A DNA stretch of 64,000 bases from Schistosoma haematobium (lineage: Eukaryota; Platyhelminthes; Trematoda; Strigeidida; Schistosomatidae). This document shows positions 24,125 to 34,103 of this stretch, in pieces (the first letter of the stretch is position 1; each line of letters opens with the position of its first letter). The notes under the pieces are model-generated. The model saw nothing but the letters and a program-made list of their open reading frames with translations. It searched no databases and was not told the origin of the DNA. The DNA lies in assembly GCF_000699445.3 (NCBI RefSeq), contig NC_067201.1:22696533-22760532 (forward strand), given 5' to 3'. A program made the position numbers and the translations under genes.

Positions 24125-24455
24125 GAACTGAGGTTGACAGAATCCACGAAACAAGAACATCCATCAATTTATTGGTGAGAATAAACCAATTTGTATGGAT
24201 TTACTCGAAACATCATAAATCGAGATGGATTGATGGAAATCGTAAAGTTCTCTGTCGATTGCACGTCTTTGAATCTATCACTCGTGTATACATCCAGTAA
24301 TTCAAACTTATCTTGTGATATTGTATTCATCTGTGATTTGAATTCATCCAGGTTCGCGCTAAAGTCGATTGGTCCTCCATCAACCTTTGTGTAGATGGAA
24401 GCGATTGTCTAAACCTTTGGACGATTATCTAACTTTCGTATCCACAACTATATGA
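24125..24455 (-). pseudogene. Orphan last-exon fragment of a GH27 gene
   Basis: On the minus strand this matches the third exon and 3' flank of GH27 genes A and D: DGGPIDFSANLDEFKSQM, ELLDVYTSDRFKDV, ENFTISINPSRFMMFR and a VNPYKLVYSHQ end like that of gene D. The segment has lost the acceptor-side Trp motif through changes near 24410-24440, and has no first or second exon nearby. It sits between two tandem Penelope-like RT fragments. Its D-like C-terminus shows that the D form is ancestral and the A form derived. Confidence 0.75.
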
Positions 24456-24639
24456 AAAGTAATTTGTGAACAAATGAAAGTGTCTTGCTGACTTTCCTTA
24501 CATCAGCAAATAACGATTTCATTTCATCCCGTGATATTTGCCGATAGTAAGAAGTAGAAAGAGACTAATACAGAACTGAATGGGTAATGTCATGCGATTT
24601 GGAATCTGCATAGTGTTTTGGATAGTGTCAGATGAACAG

Positions 24640-25035
24640 TCATTCATCAGTGGTTTACTAGACGACGACAATATTATTTCTGACAGATGTCCATCAAGCA
24701 TTAGCCTGATCATAAAATCCTTAAAACTACGACTAAATTAGACACTATTTGCTTCTAACAGGACAGTATACAAACAAACCAACTGTGTGGCAGAGGGATC
24801 CTCCGTGTCGCCAATTGTAGCCAACCTCTTTATGGCATACATAGAATCGAATACTTTCGCAAGTGAAAATAACCCACGAATTCAGAGGTGATTATACCTG
24901 TGTTGTGATAAAAAGATTATGAAAGTAATGCAACATGGTGACTAGCAATAGAATGCAGAACGAGTGTATCATCCTCATCGAGACTCGTCAGTCGAGTGTA
25001 TCTGCATACCACAGTTTTGTCCACTGCAGGATTAG
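24640..25035 (+). mobile_element. Penelope-like element RT fragment, copy 2
   Basis: Same sequence as 23690-24105 with scattered point changes, including an in-frame TAG (CGACTAAATTAGACACT) and loss of the VYK block. From CAGTGGTTTACTAGA to CCACTGCAGGATT the two copies form a direct repeat with the GH27 fragment inside. No intact frame remains. Confidence 0.65.
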
Positions 25036-25448
25036 AAATCACTGCCGTTCGCTTCAAATGCCATCGCGTTATTCACCTACATACTGAGTCCTGACAGACA
25101 ATTACCTGTGCAATCGGGAGAAGTTTAAATTCACTTGTTCTTGTTAACTTGACTCTTCTCATTGTTATTTGGGATTGCAATTGATAGAAGAGTTTCAATT
25201 CTCTGTGCCCTTCAAGTTGTTTAGTCATGGGTCGAACTCCTGCGTTACAACCCTCAAGGTTGTATCAAATAACTCATGTCAAGGTAGTAAACCGGGTCGA
25301 AACAACTATCTTATCTGCTCGATATATTAAGTATGACCTAGTGAGCAGACAAATCAAGATCGTAACAAGTAAAATAAAGTACTAGTCTTTGGTCTACCAA
25401 AGTCACTTGAATATAGTGACATAATTATATTCACCAAAAATAGCTTAC

Positions 25449-28400
25449 CTTAAGACGAAACAATTTGCCTTGTACACGAGAACGTTCTTCAACCAAATGA
25501 CTGATACATTCTGATAAATTAATCAAGCTTTTATTGGGCTTCGACTTCATATTACTTTGATCCACTTGAATTCCATCAGTCGATTTTTCTACACTGCCAT
25601 TTTGTTCTGTTAAACACGTTCTACCTGGAGTGAGCTGATATGTAGAATTTTTCATATTTTCAGGAAGTATAGATGAAGATAATTTTGAATTGGCATCTAA
25701 AGACGATACACCATGGCCAATATATTTATCATTTCTATTAGACGACTCTGTTTGAATGACAGCAGTTGGAGATATACCAACTTCAGGGCATAGAATATCT
25801 TCATTAAATGTATTTTCAATTTTTTTCACAGGACTAGAAAATGCCTCTAATCGTTTACAATATGTTTGATTGTTATCTACAATGTTCAAAAGATCCGATG
25901 ATGAGAAACATCTAGATAAATTGCTTACAATATGTGAATTCTTCGTTATTGTCGTAGGATTGTATTTAGTGAGTGAATTTGGTGTTGCATTACTGCAGAG
26001 ATTTGAGTTGGTTTTTTTATGACTGCTAGTTAGTAACAAGGATTCTCTTATTTTTGACTGTAATACAGTTAGGTTTTCATCTGCTTGACGAAGATTTTCT
26101 TTGTACATTTCTGACCAATATTTAAAACCTTCTGATGAAAGATGGTCTTTACGAGAGGATCGTTGAAGTTTCTCATGATTATTAACAAGTGCTTTCTCGT
26201 GTATCTTATTTTTGGATAATTTTATCTCAAGATATTCAGTAGGATCATCTGTAACTGGCAGATGATCATCGTTTCTAGTAGTAACAACTGGACATTGAAA
26301 GCGAGGTTCTGCAAGAGCACTGGTCGAGAGTTGATTATCGCTTTCGTGCTTTTCTACGAGTTCTTTGGAATTATTTGTATTCAGCTTGCCTACAGATAGT
26401 TTATCGAGAAGTAAAAGTGAATTTAAATGTAATGAAAATAGTAAATAAACATTAAATTAGTCGAATGCATTTGTATACTTGAATAAACATATCTTTAAGG
26501 TAAGATTATAAATGGCTTACATCTATCGTTTATTATCACCCGTTTGGACCAATATGAGATTACAGTTTGTAGACTTAGTCTAGAAACTGTAATCTCACCC
26601 AGAAATTAACTTGGCTTTCCCTCTCATTAACACGAACGCATACAAAGAACTGCTTTCAGGAAAGTGATGAACAGGAGTAAAATCCAATCTTGAAATCATG
26701 GGAGAGTAAAATGCACAAAAACTGGAATGTGGAAAAGTGAAAGGAAGAAAAAACTAACCACGTAAAACGTGTACAGGAAGAGTACCTGGTGTTGATGATA
26801 CTCCCTGGATCCTAAAACTGAAGTATTTGAAACAAAATTTAAACTCGCAACTAAATGAATAAAAGGCAGTGTTTTTCACAACCTTACAGTTATCGTGGGA
26901 TCACAATATACTCTCATGTTTGAGAGACTAAAATATGTGACGAGTGATAAGCGTATCTTACTATGTAGGCCACAAATCCATAAAGCACCCAGAGTAACGA
27001 CTTCGCTTTATGACTAATATCCTTACGTCAAATAATGTAGTCATTCCAAGGACAGGCCTCTTAAACTTCACAATGTGTGACGAATGATATTTTAAAACAT
27101 CTAGATAAGGGAAAGTTAAGTGAGAAGGTTAACTCGAGTTATGCAAGAACTTTGTGGGTAGTTATCGATGCTCTCAACCACCGGAAATCCGTGTATCGAG
27201 GTCAGCTAGGATACTTGCAGAGCCGATCATCCTAACATATTTCCGTTATGAGGATGGATAATGTTGACTATCCACAAGAAATGTCTTACTAATGCCACAC
27301 CACAGTGCAATGCTTGTATGACTTCGTCCCTGGGTGATAAATTTCTTGATTGACTGACTGACTTGAAGTCTTAAAGAATCTCAACAGACTTATCTAATAT
27401 AACAGAACCACAAAGAATCAACTTATTTATTTAAAGACATAAACATTGTTACAAGGAGGCACCAAATAGATATGCACCACATAATTTCTTCGATCTGTCT
27501 GAGGGCTGGGATACTGCCCGGCTGCTCAAACCGAAGAAGGTAGTTTTCTTTGAGGGCCACACCCCGAGTCCTTGACCTAAAAGTCTGACCCACGAGGCAG
27601 TGGAGCAAAGTCAGGAGATGCAGTCTCATGGTAGCTGGTGACCAACAACAGGTTCATACGCCATTTGTTCCTTCAGGATACTGGAGGCTATGTGCGCCAT
27701 TGGTTTAGAGTGAGGGTTTTCCAACTCCCCTAGATGGATCCTCCATATCCACCAGTTCGCCTAAAGCGCCGAACATTCGCTTTTCGTCCTCTCAATTTCG
27801 TAGACAACACCCTCGCCGCGAGAAGGCAGTGAGTAGGACTTCCCTTGAAGCGGTTGCATGGACGTGGCCATGTGAGAGCTTTTGCAGAGGAAGAGCTGAC
27901 TCTCCCCATTCCCGACTTCATAAGCTAGTGTTTCAACCAATGTGCATCATCGCCACAAAATTCGATCACTGTCAGTGTAACAACCACAATAAAGGATTAC
28001 GTAATTATACATGTATGATAGTTAAGGACGAGAACACGAGCCGATCTGAGTTGACGGGAGGGTAAAAGTTTAACTCTCCTAATCAGTAGGACATAAATTA
28101 CTTTATTCAGGAACGTAAATCCCAATAAAGGCAGGGAAGAATTGAGAAATAAAAATAAAGCGACAAGATTGTGAAGAAATAGAATAGAAAAGTAGTAAAA
28201 TTAACACAGAAACGAACAGTAATATTCATTAGTAAATGATAGTCTAGTTGAAAAATATGACCAAGGTAGACGGAAGATAACCTCAAAATAACTTACACAA
28301 TGATTTTTTCTCGAGGATATCAGACACATGCGTGCTTTAAAATTCAATCGCAGGTCTAGGGAATCACAAATTTTCATTGATTCTTCCAGTCGACGGTTAG

Positions 28401-30415
28401 TGAAGAAATAACTTATTTATCAGTTAATCGAGGCTACGTATATTTACAGTAGCGATTCACCAACACAAGAACAGTTTATTAGCCATATATAGACGGAAAC
28501 CTTTAATAGCTTATGAATACAATATTGAAGTCAGTTGTTTGGAGGCAATTAGCAGCAAAATCACTTATACGCACGACCTGAGCCAATTAGGATTCATCAG
28601 ATGTGCATCCTTTATTATGAGGAAACTGCTATCAGTAGAACTAGAATCCGTTACCCAGCTTTGAACCGTCTGAGATGTTACCAGTGAGCTACTCGAACAG
28701 TTGCTAATCTCCTGTAGAACCGGTATATTGATATTTGCTGAATAATTCCGTTTCGATTGAAATAACGTTATAACAAACGCAGTACAAAAAAACCGAACGG
28801 GAAAAGAACAACACTCACCTTCATGAGGATCAGAACGGGTTGGTGTATATCCTCTTGCTACCTCTTTGTTGTTTATGGATGATTTCGAATGCGGGCGCAT
28901 TAAACCATTTGACACGACGCAACCAGTTTCCACAAATTTATCATGAGCGATTTTGCCAGAACTACTTGTTGTATCAATGGCATCTTGTTTCTTTTGACGG
29001 GCTTTAGCAACACGATCTCGAAAGTGTCTGTCTAATGGATGCTCCCATAAACTAATACCAGATGCACTGTCATAATAGAATATTTGGTTATTTTCATCCT
29101 ACGGAGAAAAATAATTAAATATAAATGTTAATTTAGCATATGCGAATAAATGGTTATGAATTGTTTGGTTAAAGTAAATATCACTCCAATAGTGATGAAC
29201 AGTACAAAAATCATTACTACTTAGTCCAAGTATCTGGATAATTTAACTAGAAAAACAATGGTTCATATTATTTTGACACGACAACATATTGGCATCGCAA
29301 TAAAACTCAGAAATAATCAGTTTCGTAATCTTCTAGTTACCAAGGGTGGCTCACAGACCAAACTACTAAGCTTTTAATTAGGTTGTAGCTTCGAATTTTA
29401 TTTCCTCTGCCTCGACTTAGTCAATCAAAAGGGATTACTACTTTCCACATACACACACACACTGACATAGAGCTTTGTTAAATGTAGACTAGGAAGCCTT
29501 CGTCGTCAGAGTTTGCCGGTTGTATGATATCGGCGAAACCTGATCAAGCTACGGAATTGTTTTACGATACTGTTAAGAGATCTAATCATATCTTCAATTT
29601 GCTTACATGCTTAATTAAGTGAATTACCGTTGCACTTGAAACAGATTTGTATATGAATAAAAAAGTGACCACTGCAAGAGTGGCAGTCCCCTGGGTTACA
29701 TGTTTTGAATTGTGCTGTTCCAAGCAGTGCCTGAATTCGGTTAAACTAAATACATAAACTTGTGACACCTGAATATAACATGAAGCCAAATAACATGAGA
29801 CTACATCTACTTACTGTCATTCTCCAATAAACAAAGCATAACTACTACAAAACATACCCAAATTAGGTCAAAAAAGCGTAGATTAACAACCAAATATTCC
29901 TGCCACTTATTTTACTTACATAGGCATAAGACTAACGTCAACAGAATATTGAGATTATAATATGAGTATCTAAAGAATATCTTATAATACTCAGATATTC
30001 TGGTTGGAAAAAATAGAATCCCAAGGATTTTCTAGCTCTTGATCTACAATGTAATTCCTACTGTGGATGTATATTATCTTGATATTTACAAAATTCAAAA
30101 AATCCCCTGTTAACGTTTTACACTTTTCAAGGCATGCAAATAGGATATAATGAAATAGGGAAATGAGGAGCGGGAACATTAAAGATAACTGATGCTATCA
30201 AGCAGTAAACTAGAAGTGGCAGTACTTCGTGAAAATATGGTTACCTTAAGAACTTGCCAGCCAGTCGGTAAATGTGCAGAAATCCCTTCCTTAGCGATAT
30301 AAAGCAAGTCTTGCTCCTTTTCAACATCGATTCCCAAACTTTCAGCATACAACATCACTTCATCTTCCGTGGGTTCATCAAAGACACTCTCCTCCAACAA
30401 GACAGCCTTAAGCAT
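25449..30415 (-). CDS. CEP164: CEP164-like centriole distal-appendage protein, 5' exons (partial)
   Basis: Three exons with matching phases: 30415-30245, 29098-28819 and 26389-25449, coding about 464 residues. The N-terminus has the CEP164 layout: an acidic start (VLLEESVFDEPTEDEV), the helix LYAESLGIDVEKEQDLLYIA, KEGISAHLP, then a WW domain split by intron 1 (Trp53 in exon 1; aromatic FYYD, Trp75 and Pro78 in exon 2). Exon 3 is Ser/Asn-rich and holds a helical stretch (SSEGFKYWSEMYKENLRQ) resembling the later coiled-coil part of vertebrate CEP164. In animals CEP164 sits on the distal appendages of the mother centriole and is needed for ciliogenesis. Human CEP164 is about 1460 residues; exon 3 ends in a normal donor (AAG/GTAAGC), yet no further exon was seen, so the gene is either truncated or continues in unrecognised small exons. 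The start at 30415 is the first in-frame ATG before the conserved region. Confidence 0.75.
26556..26596. repeat. 41-nt near-perfect palindrome
   Basis: GAGATTACAGTTT and AAACTGTAATCTC form 13-bp arms. Inside them, TAGACT and AGTCTA pair again around a single T, with one G-G mismatch between the two stems. It lies in intron 2 of the CEP164-like gene. Function unknown; it may be a fold-back element relic. Confidence 0.7.
27420..28070 (-). repeat. Dispersed retroposon-like repeat R1, in CEP164 intron 2
   Basis: The same unit, at moderate divergence, occurs at 45890-46440 in the same orientation, with partial pieces at 45025-45180 (inverted) and 3175-3245. On the minus strand it ends with TTTGGTGCCTCCTTGTAACA then ATGTCTTTAAATAAATAAG, like a polyadenylated retroposon tail. 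Short open frames inside (for example 27423-27629) are not supported as genes because they differ between copies. Confidence 0.65.
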
Positions 30416-30954
30416 TTCCAAAGTTGCGCACCTTTTCGAAATTCTTACTTCCGATCCATATAAAAATGGGCAACAATTCAGTCTTCAATAATAGATAGTG
30501 TAGATAATATTCACTTTTTGGTTCTGCTATTTGGTGACCCCAGGTAATTGGGCAGCCAACCAGACTCTCATCTTCAAATTTATTGTAAAGGTTGGAAGTC
30601 ATGTAATGTACAATTATAAAGATCCAGTTTACCTAAAAATGTGTTGTCAGGTGTTAGTACGACGTACTCTGTAAAAAAACAGAATTCCAATATCACCGGA
30701 GCCATCTAGTAAAATCAATGAACTACGTATACACCGGTTATACGGCACGCTTTCAGGCCATCAGTAACTGTCAATGTACGCAGTGACCAGTTATCCGTAG
30801 AAGTCCTAGCAGATTTACAGCCGCTTTGTAGTTTTATTTCTCAAATTTGGCTTAAAACAATATTTCAGTGTGTTGGAACTACTGTAAATATTATACTTAT
30901 GATAAAGTAGTCAAGTCATAATATATGGTAGAGCGAAACCAAAGAATGTTGTAG

Positions 30955-31240
30955 CGGTAAATAAATCCCCAAAATAAATAGCTCTGTAAGTCTTAAACAT
31001 TGGACGCTGGTCACATTAATTTTAATGGACTCACCTAGCTGAAGGCGCTAGGTCATGCATCCGCAGCAGATCACGAGTGGGAACGCCATGCTCAACATCC
31101 TCTGCGATCACTAGTCAGATTTGATCAGTCGATTCACGGTACGTTGATAGCCTATCAAATATATCTACGAACTCACTGGCTTCTGTCTTTTGATTTCACT
31201 TGGTGAGTACAATTCATAATAGAATTTGTTACTGGTAAAA
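30955..31240 (+). repeat. Dispersed repeat, inverted relative to 17800-18190
   Basis: Contains GTAGCGGTAAATAAATCCCC, GAACGCCATGCTCAACATCC and GTTGATAGCCTATCAAATATAT, each found in reverse complement near 17.9-18.2 kb. No coding content. Confidence 0.6.
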
Positions 31241-31608
31241 GCGCTGTCAAACTTTGAATGCCTGTAGCATATTCATTGCTGAGTCTGACGTGATCTGGTA
31301 CGCCAAATCGCAAACGGTGAGTCTGTTCCTTTTTCTAGTTCTGTACATCACTGTTTTATTTTAACTTTGATATATTGTGATATTTTTTCGTGTTTCTGGA
31401 TATATATATTTTTCACGCGTTCGTTCTCGTACTTGATATTTAACCATGACGGAATAGGCACCCAAGTTACTTAGGCTAAAGAATATGTTCACACCTTCGT
31501 CTCAACTAATGCTCTTCTGGCCAGATAACATCTTCAACGTGAAATAAATTTATCTTGTGGTATTTGTAAGTAACGCTCATTATGAACAGAAACGTGATTA
31601 TTGTGCAT

Positions 31609-31842
31609 CTATTTGAAAGGACTTAGGAAGAGTCTTTTTATCAAGTCTGTAACATGGGCGTTAGAGATAAAATAGACCGGTTGTGAGAAAAAACTACCCC
31701 TTATCTTGGTGTTCAGTGGCTGATATATATGTCTTTGAGCAAAATTTCTAGGTTGAAACGTTTTCACTGTAAAAAGATTGAGTTTGGCAGTATGGCAAAT
31801 TAGACTGTTAAAATCTCTGATACTTACAAGCTTGTGTAACAT
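31609..31842 (-). CDS. Small basic ORF, unidentified
   Basis: A 77-codon ATG frame about 1.2 kb upstream of the CEP164-like gene on the same strand. The N-terminal half is basic and hydroxylated with few acidic residues (MLHKLVSIRDFNSLICHTAK, then TFQPRNFAQRHIY), which would suit a mitochondrial presequence. There is no recognised domain, no splice partner and no second copy in the window. It may be a chance frame. Confidence 0.2.
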   Translation of the reverse strand: MLHKLVSIRDFNSLICHTAKLNLFTVKTFQPRNFAQRHIYQPLNTKIRGSFFSQPVYFISNAHVTDLIKRLFLSPFK

Positions 31843-31859
31843 TAAAAACTAATCTTCTG

Positions 31860-32365
31860 ATAGCATAACGACCTTATTAGCTAACTAGTAGTTATAAGCA
31901 GGTGGAGATATCCAAGGTTCGCCTGAAGTTTTTTCTTCGGCTTGACTTCGAAAGACTTCTCATCTTCCCTTGCACTTAGACTGGATCTGTTCCTTCCAGT
32001 TTTATGACTAATTATGAAGTTGATACTCTAGTGTTTTGCGTTTCATAAAAATAAGCAAGAATATTTCCTTGTAGTTTTGATCTGTAAGCAAAAACGCTTA
32101 ATCTACATTGATCTCGTCTTTTGGGCCAAGCCATCCGTATAACTAATTAAGGACGTATTATTATTTAACATTAGATGCTCTTATTGACTAAACGACACGC
32201 GAATATGATTTGTCCTGAAATGGTTGTTGTTTGCCGATCATTCTTGTAAAAAGACTGATTTCATTGTGCACCATATTAAATATTGGATCTCAGAATGTCT
32301 GTCATAATCCAAGTTGCCGAACGCCAACAACAACTTACTGTATTGCGCAACGCGAAATATCTACC
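31860..32365. other. No gene recognised
   Basis: Intergenic DNA between the small ORF and GH27 pseudogene B. Stops in all frames; no repeat was recognised. Confidence 0.35.
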
Positions 32366-32924
32366 AGTTTAACTCGATATATCATTATTCCAGATGGATA
32401 GATAAGAATCATGAACCACCGTGATAAGTCAACGTCTCTAACCCGAACACTACTCAATAATCTATTATTTTGGATTAGTGTCCAGATGTCTTATATCACT
32501 GTGACTCAAATTCATTGAGGCTGGTGTGAATTTAAATGCGTTCATCACCTTCCTTTGTGTAGAAAAATGCAAAGAGACCTAATTGAATGTCCGTAGCACG
32601 TATGTCTGACATCCAGTTGTTTCAACAAGCCAATTTACTTTTGTTTGTTTGAACACATCATTATATCCATTTAAAACACAACCCATATAGACGTTTTTAT
32701 GAAGCGTTTACAATCTTTCGCTGTCTGCTTACAAAAAGTATAATCAACAACATCGGAAAAGATGTACGTTTTTCAGATGTCAATTTTCGAACTGTTTAGT
32801 GAATATCACTCAAAATTTGCAGTTAGTACCGGTCAGCAAATAAGAGAACGAAACGTGTTGAAAAAAATTTGTTCTGATAATTTTATATTGTATCAAAAGC
32901 ATAATAATGGATGAAGCTAATAGT

Positions 32925-32990
32925 GAAGATTGCTCAAACTAACAGACCATTATCTAAGTTTCGTATTCACAACTGTATTAAAAGAAACTT
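32925..32990 (-). pseudogene. Extra GH27 exon-3 5' fragment
   Basis: ATTATCTAAGTTTCGTATTCACAACTGTATTAAAAG is close to the exon 3 acceptor region of genes A and D (ATTATCTAATTTTCGTATCC then ACAACTGTATGAAGAG). It is separate from the C-like exon 3 remnant at 32373-32630, so pieces of two GH27 copies meet here. Confidence 0.55.
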
Positions 32991-34103
32991 CGACGTAAAC
33001 ACAATTGACATACCCAAACATACTATCCCGGTCAAAAACAATAACTTCGTCTCATTTTATCATCCTAACAATCAGGAAAGAATAAAAAATTTAAACTTTA
33101 GTTAATCGAAAATAATGAAAGACGGATTTATAATTGAACGGTCGTTTTATTCCAAAAGTTTATTAAGTTTCACAAATGAAGACGAATTGCAACACAATTA
33201 ACTGATTTATCAAAAGTTATTTTGAATACGTCACAAGTAGCAAGTGCTGTAATTTACTTGGACACTCCTCCTCCAAGACATTAAATCAAAACAAATAGGA
33301 AAGTCTCATGCTGATGATGACGGTTTCCTTGAGTTTCCGTAGATATGTCTGTTCAAAGAAAAGAAGAAAATACTTCAAATATTTAGAAACCAATCTACAT
33401 AACAGTGCAAGTAACTCCCATATAGATCATTTTGAGATCTGACGAATTCTGCCTGATGTCCACCTTTATCTTGATTTCTGGCCAATAAACGTGCATTACG
33501 TAACAGAGATACACTGAAATTATGTAATATGACCCTGTCAGCTGGAATCAGTAGTGGAGCAGCGAACATGCACCACATACCCATTTGCACTCGTTTATGA
33601 TCGTCAAAAGAAATGAAAAATAATATTTTCTGATGCACACAGTTATATGATAAAAATTAGTCAAGTTAACCTCCGTGTGAATACTTCAAGTATACGACGC
33701 AAAATATTTTGTATAATGCATTTAAAAATAGATGTCTACGAACCTGACATACTAGTCACTACCTAGAATAGAGTCGTGATCATATAAATCAGTAATACGT
33801 ATCACATGAAACGCTAAAGAATTGACTGCCCATCTGATCATTATCTTCATATCAACATTTAGTTATCAAACAACGGTGTAAAGCAGTCAGCATAACACAT
33901 ATTGGCATTTTCTATCTAAATCAAACATCTCAGTTTCTGTTTCAACCGGAATGCATTGTATGTACCTCCAAATGAAAACATCGGATATGCGTATTTAAAA
34001 CTCTAGCGTCAATATGTTGATTAGTTGCAATGTGTGTTATGGATATCCACATACTCTAGATGAAAATTCATATAAGTGAAAATATAAATAGAGACTGGTG
34101 TAC

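Noticed and set aside
25195..25300. tRNA- or SINE-like B-box phrase (GGGTCGAACTCCTGCGTTAC)
   Set aside because: No matching A box, cloverleaf or terminator could be found around it.
27423..27921. Two minus-strand ORFs (68 and 63 codons) in repeat R1
   Set aside because: They are not conserved as frames in the second long copy at 45.9-46.4 kb; treated as repeat sequence.
28565..28818. Continuation of CEP164 exon 2 frame beyond 28819
   Set aside because: A consensus donor (GAAG/GTGAGT) at 28819 joins in phase with the acceptor at 26390; the extra codons are intronic.
30416..30421. Upstream TTG start for the CEP164-like protein
   Set aside because: The first in-frame ATG is at 30415, and nothing supports a non-ATG start in a eukaryotic gene.
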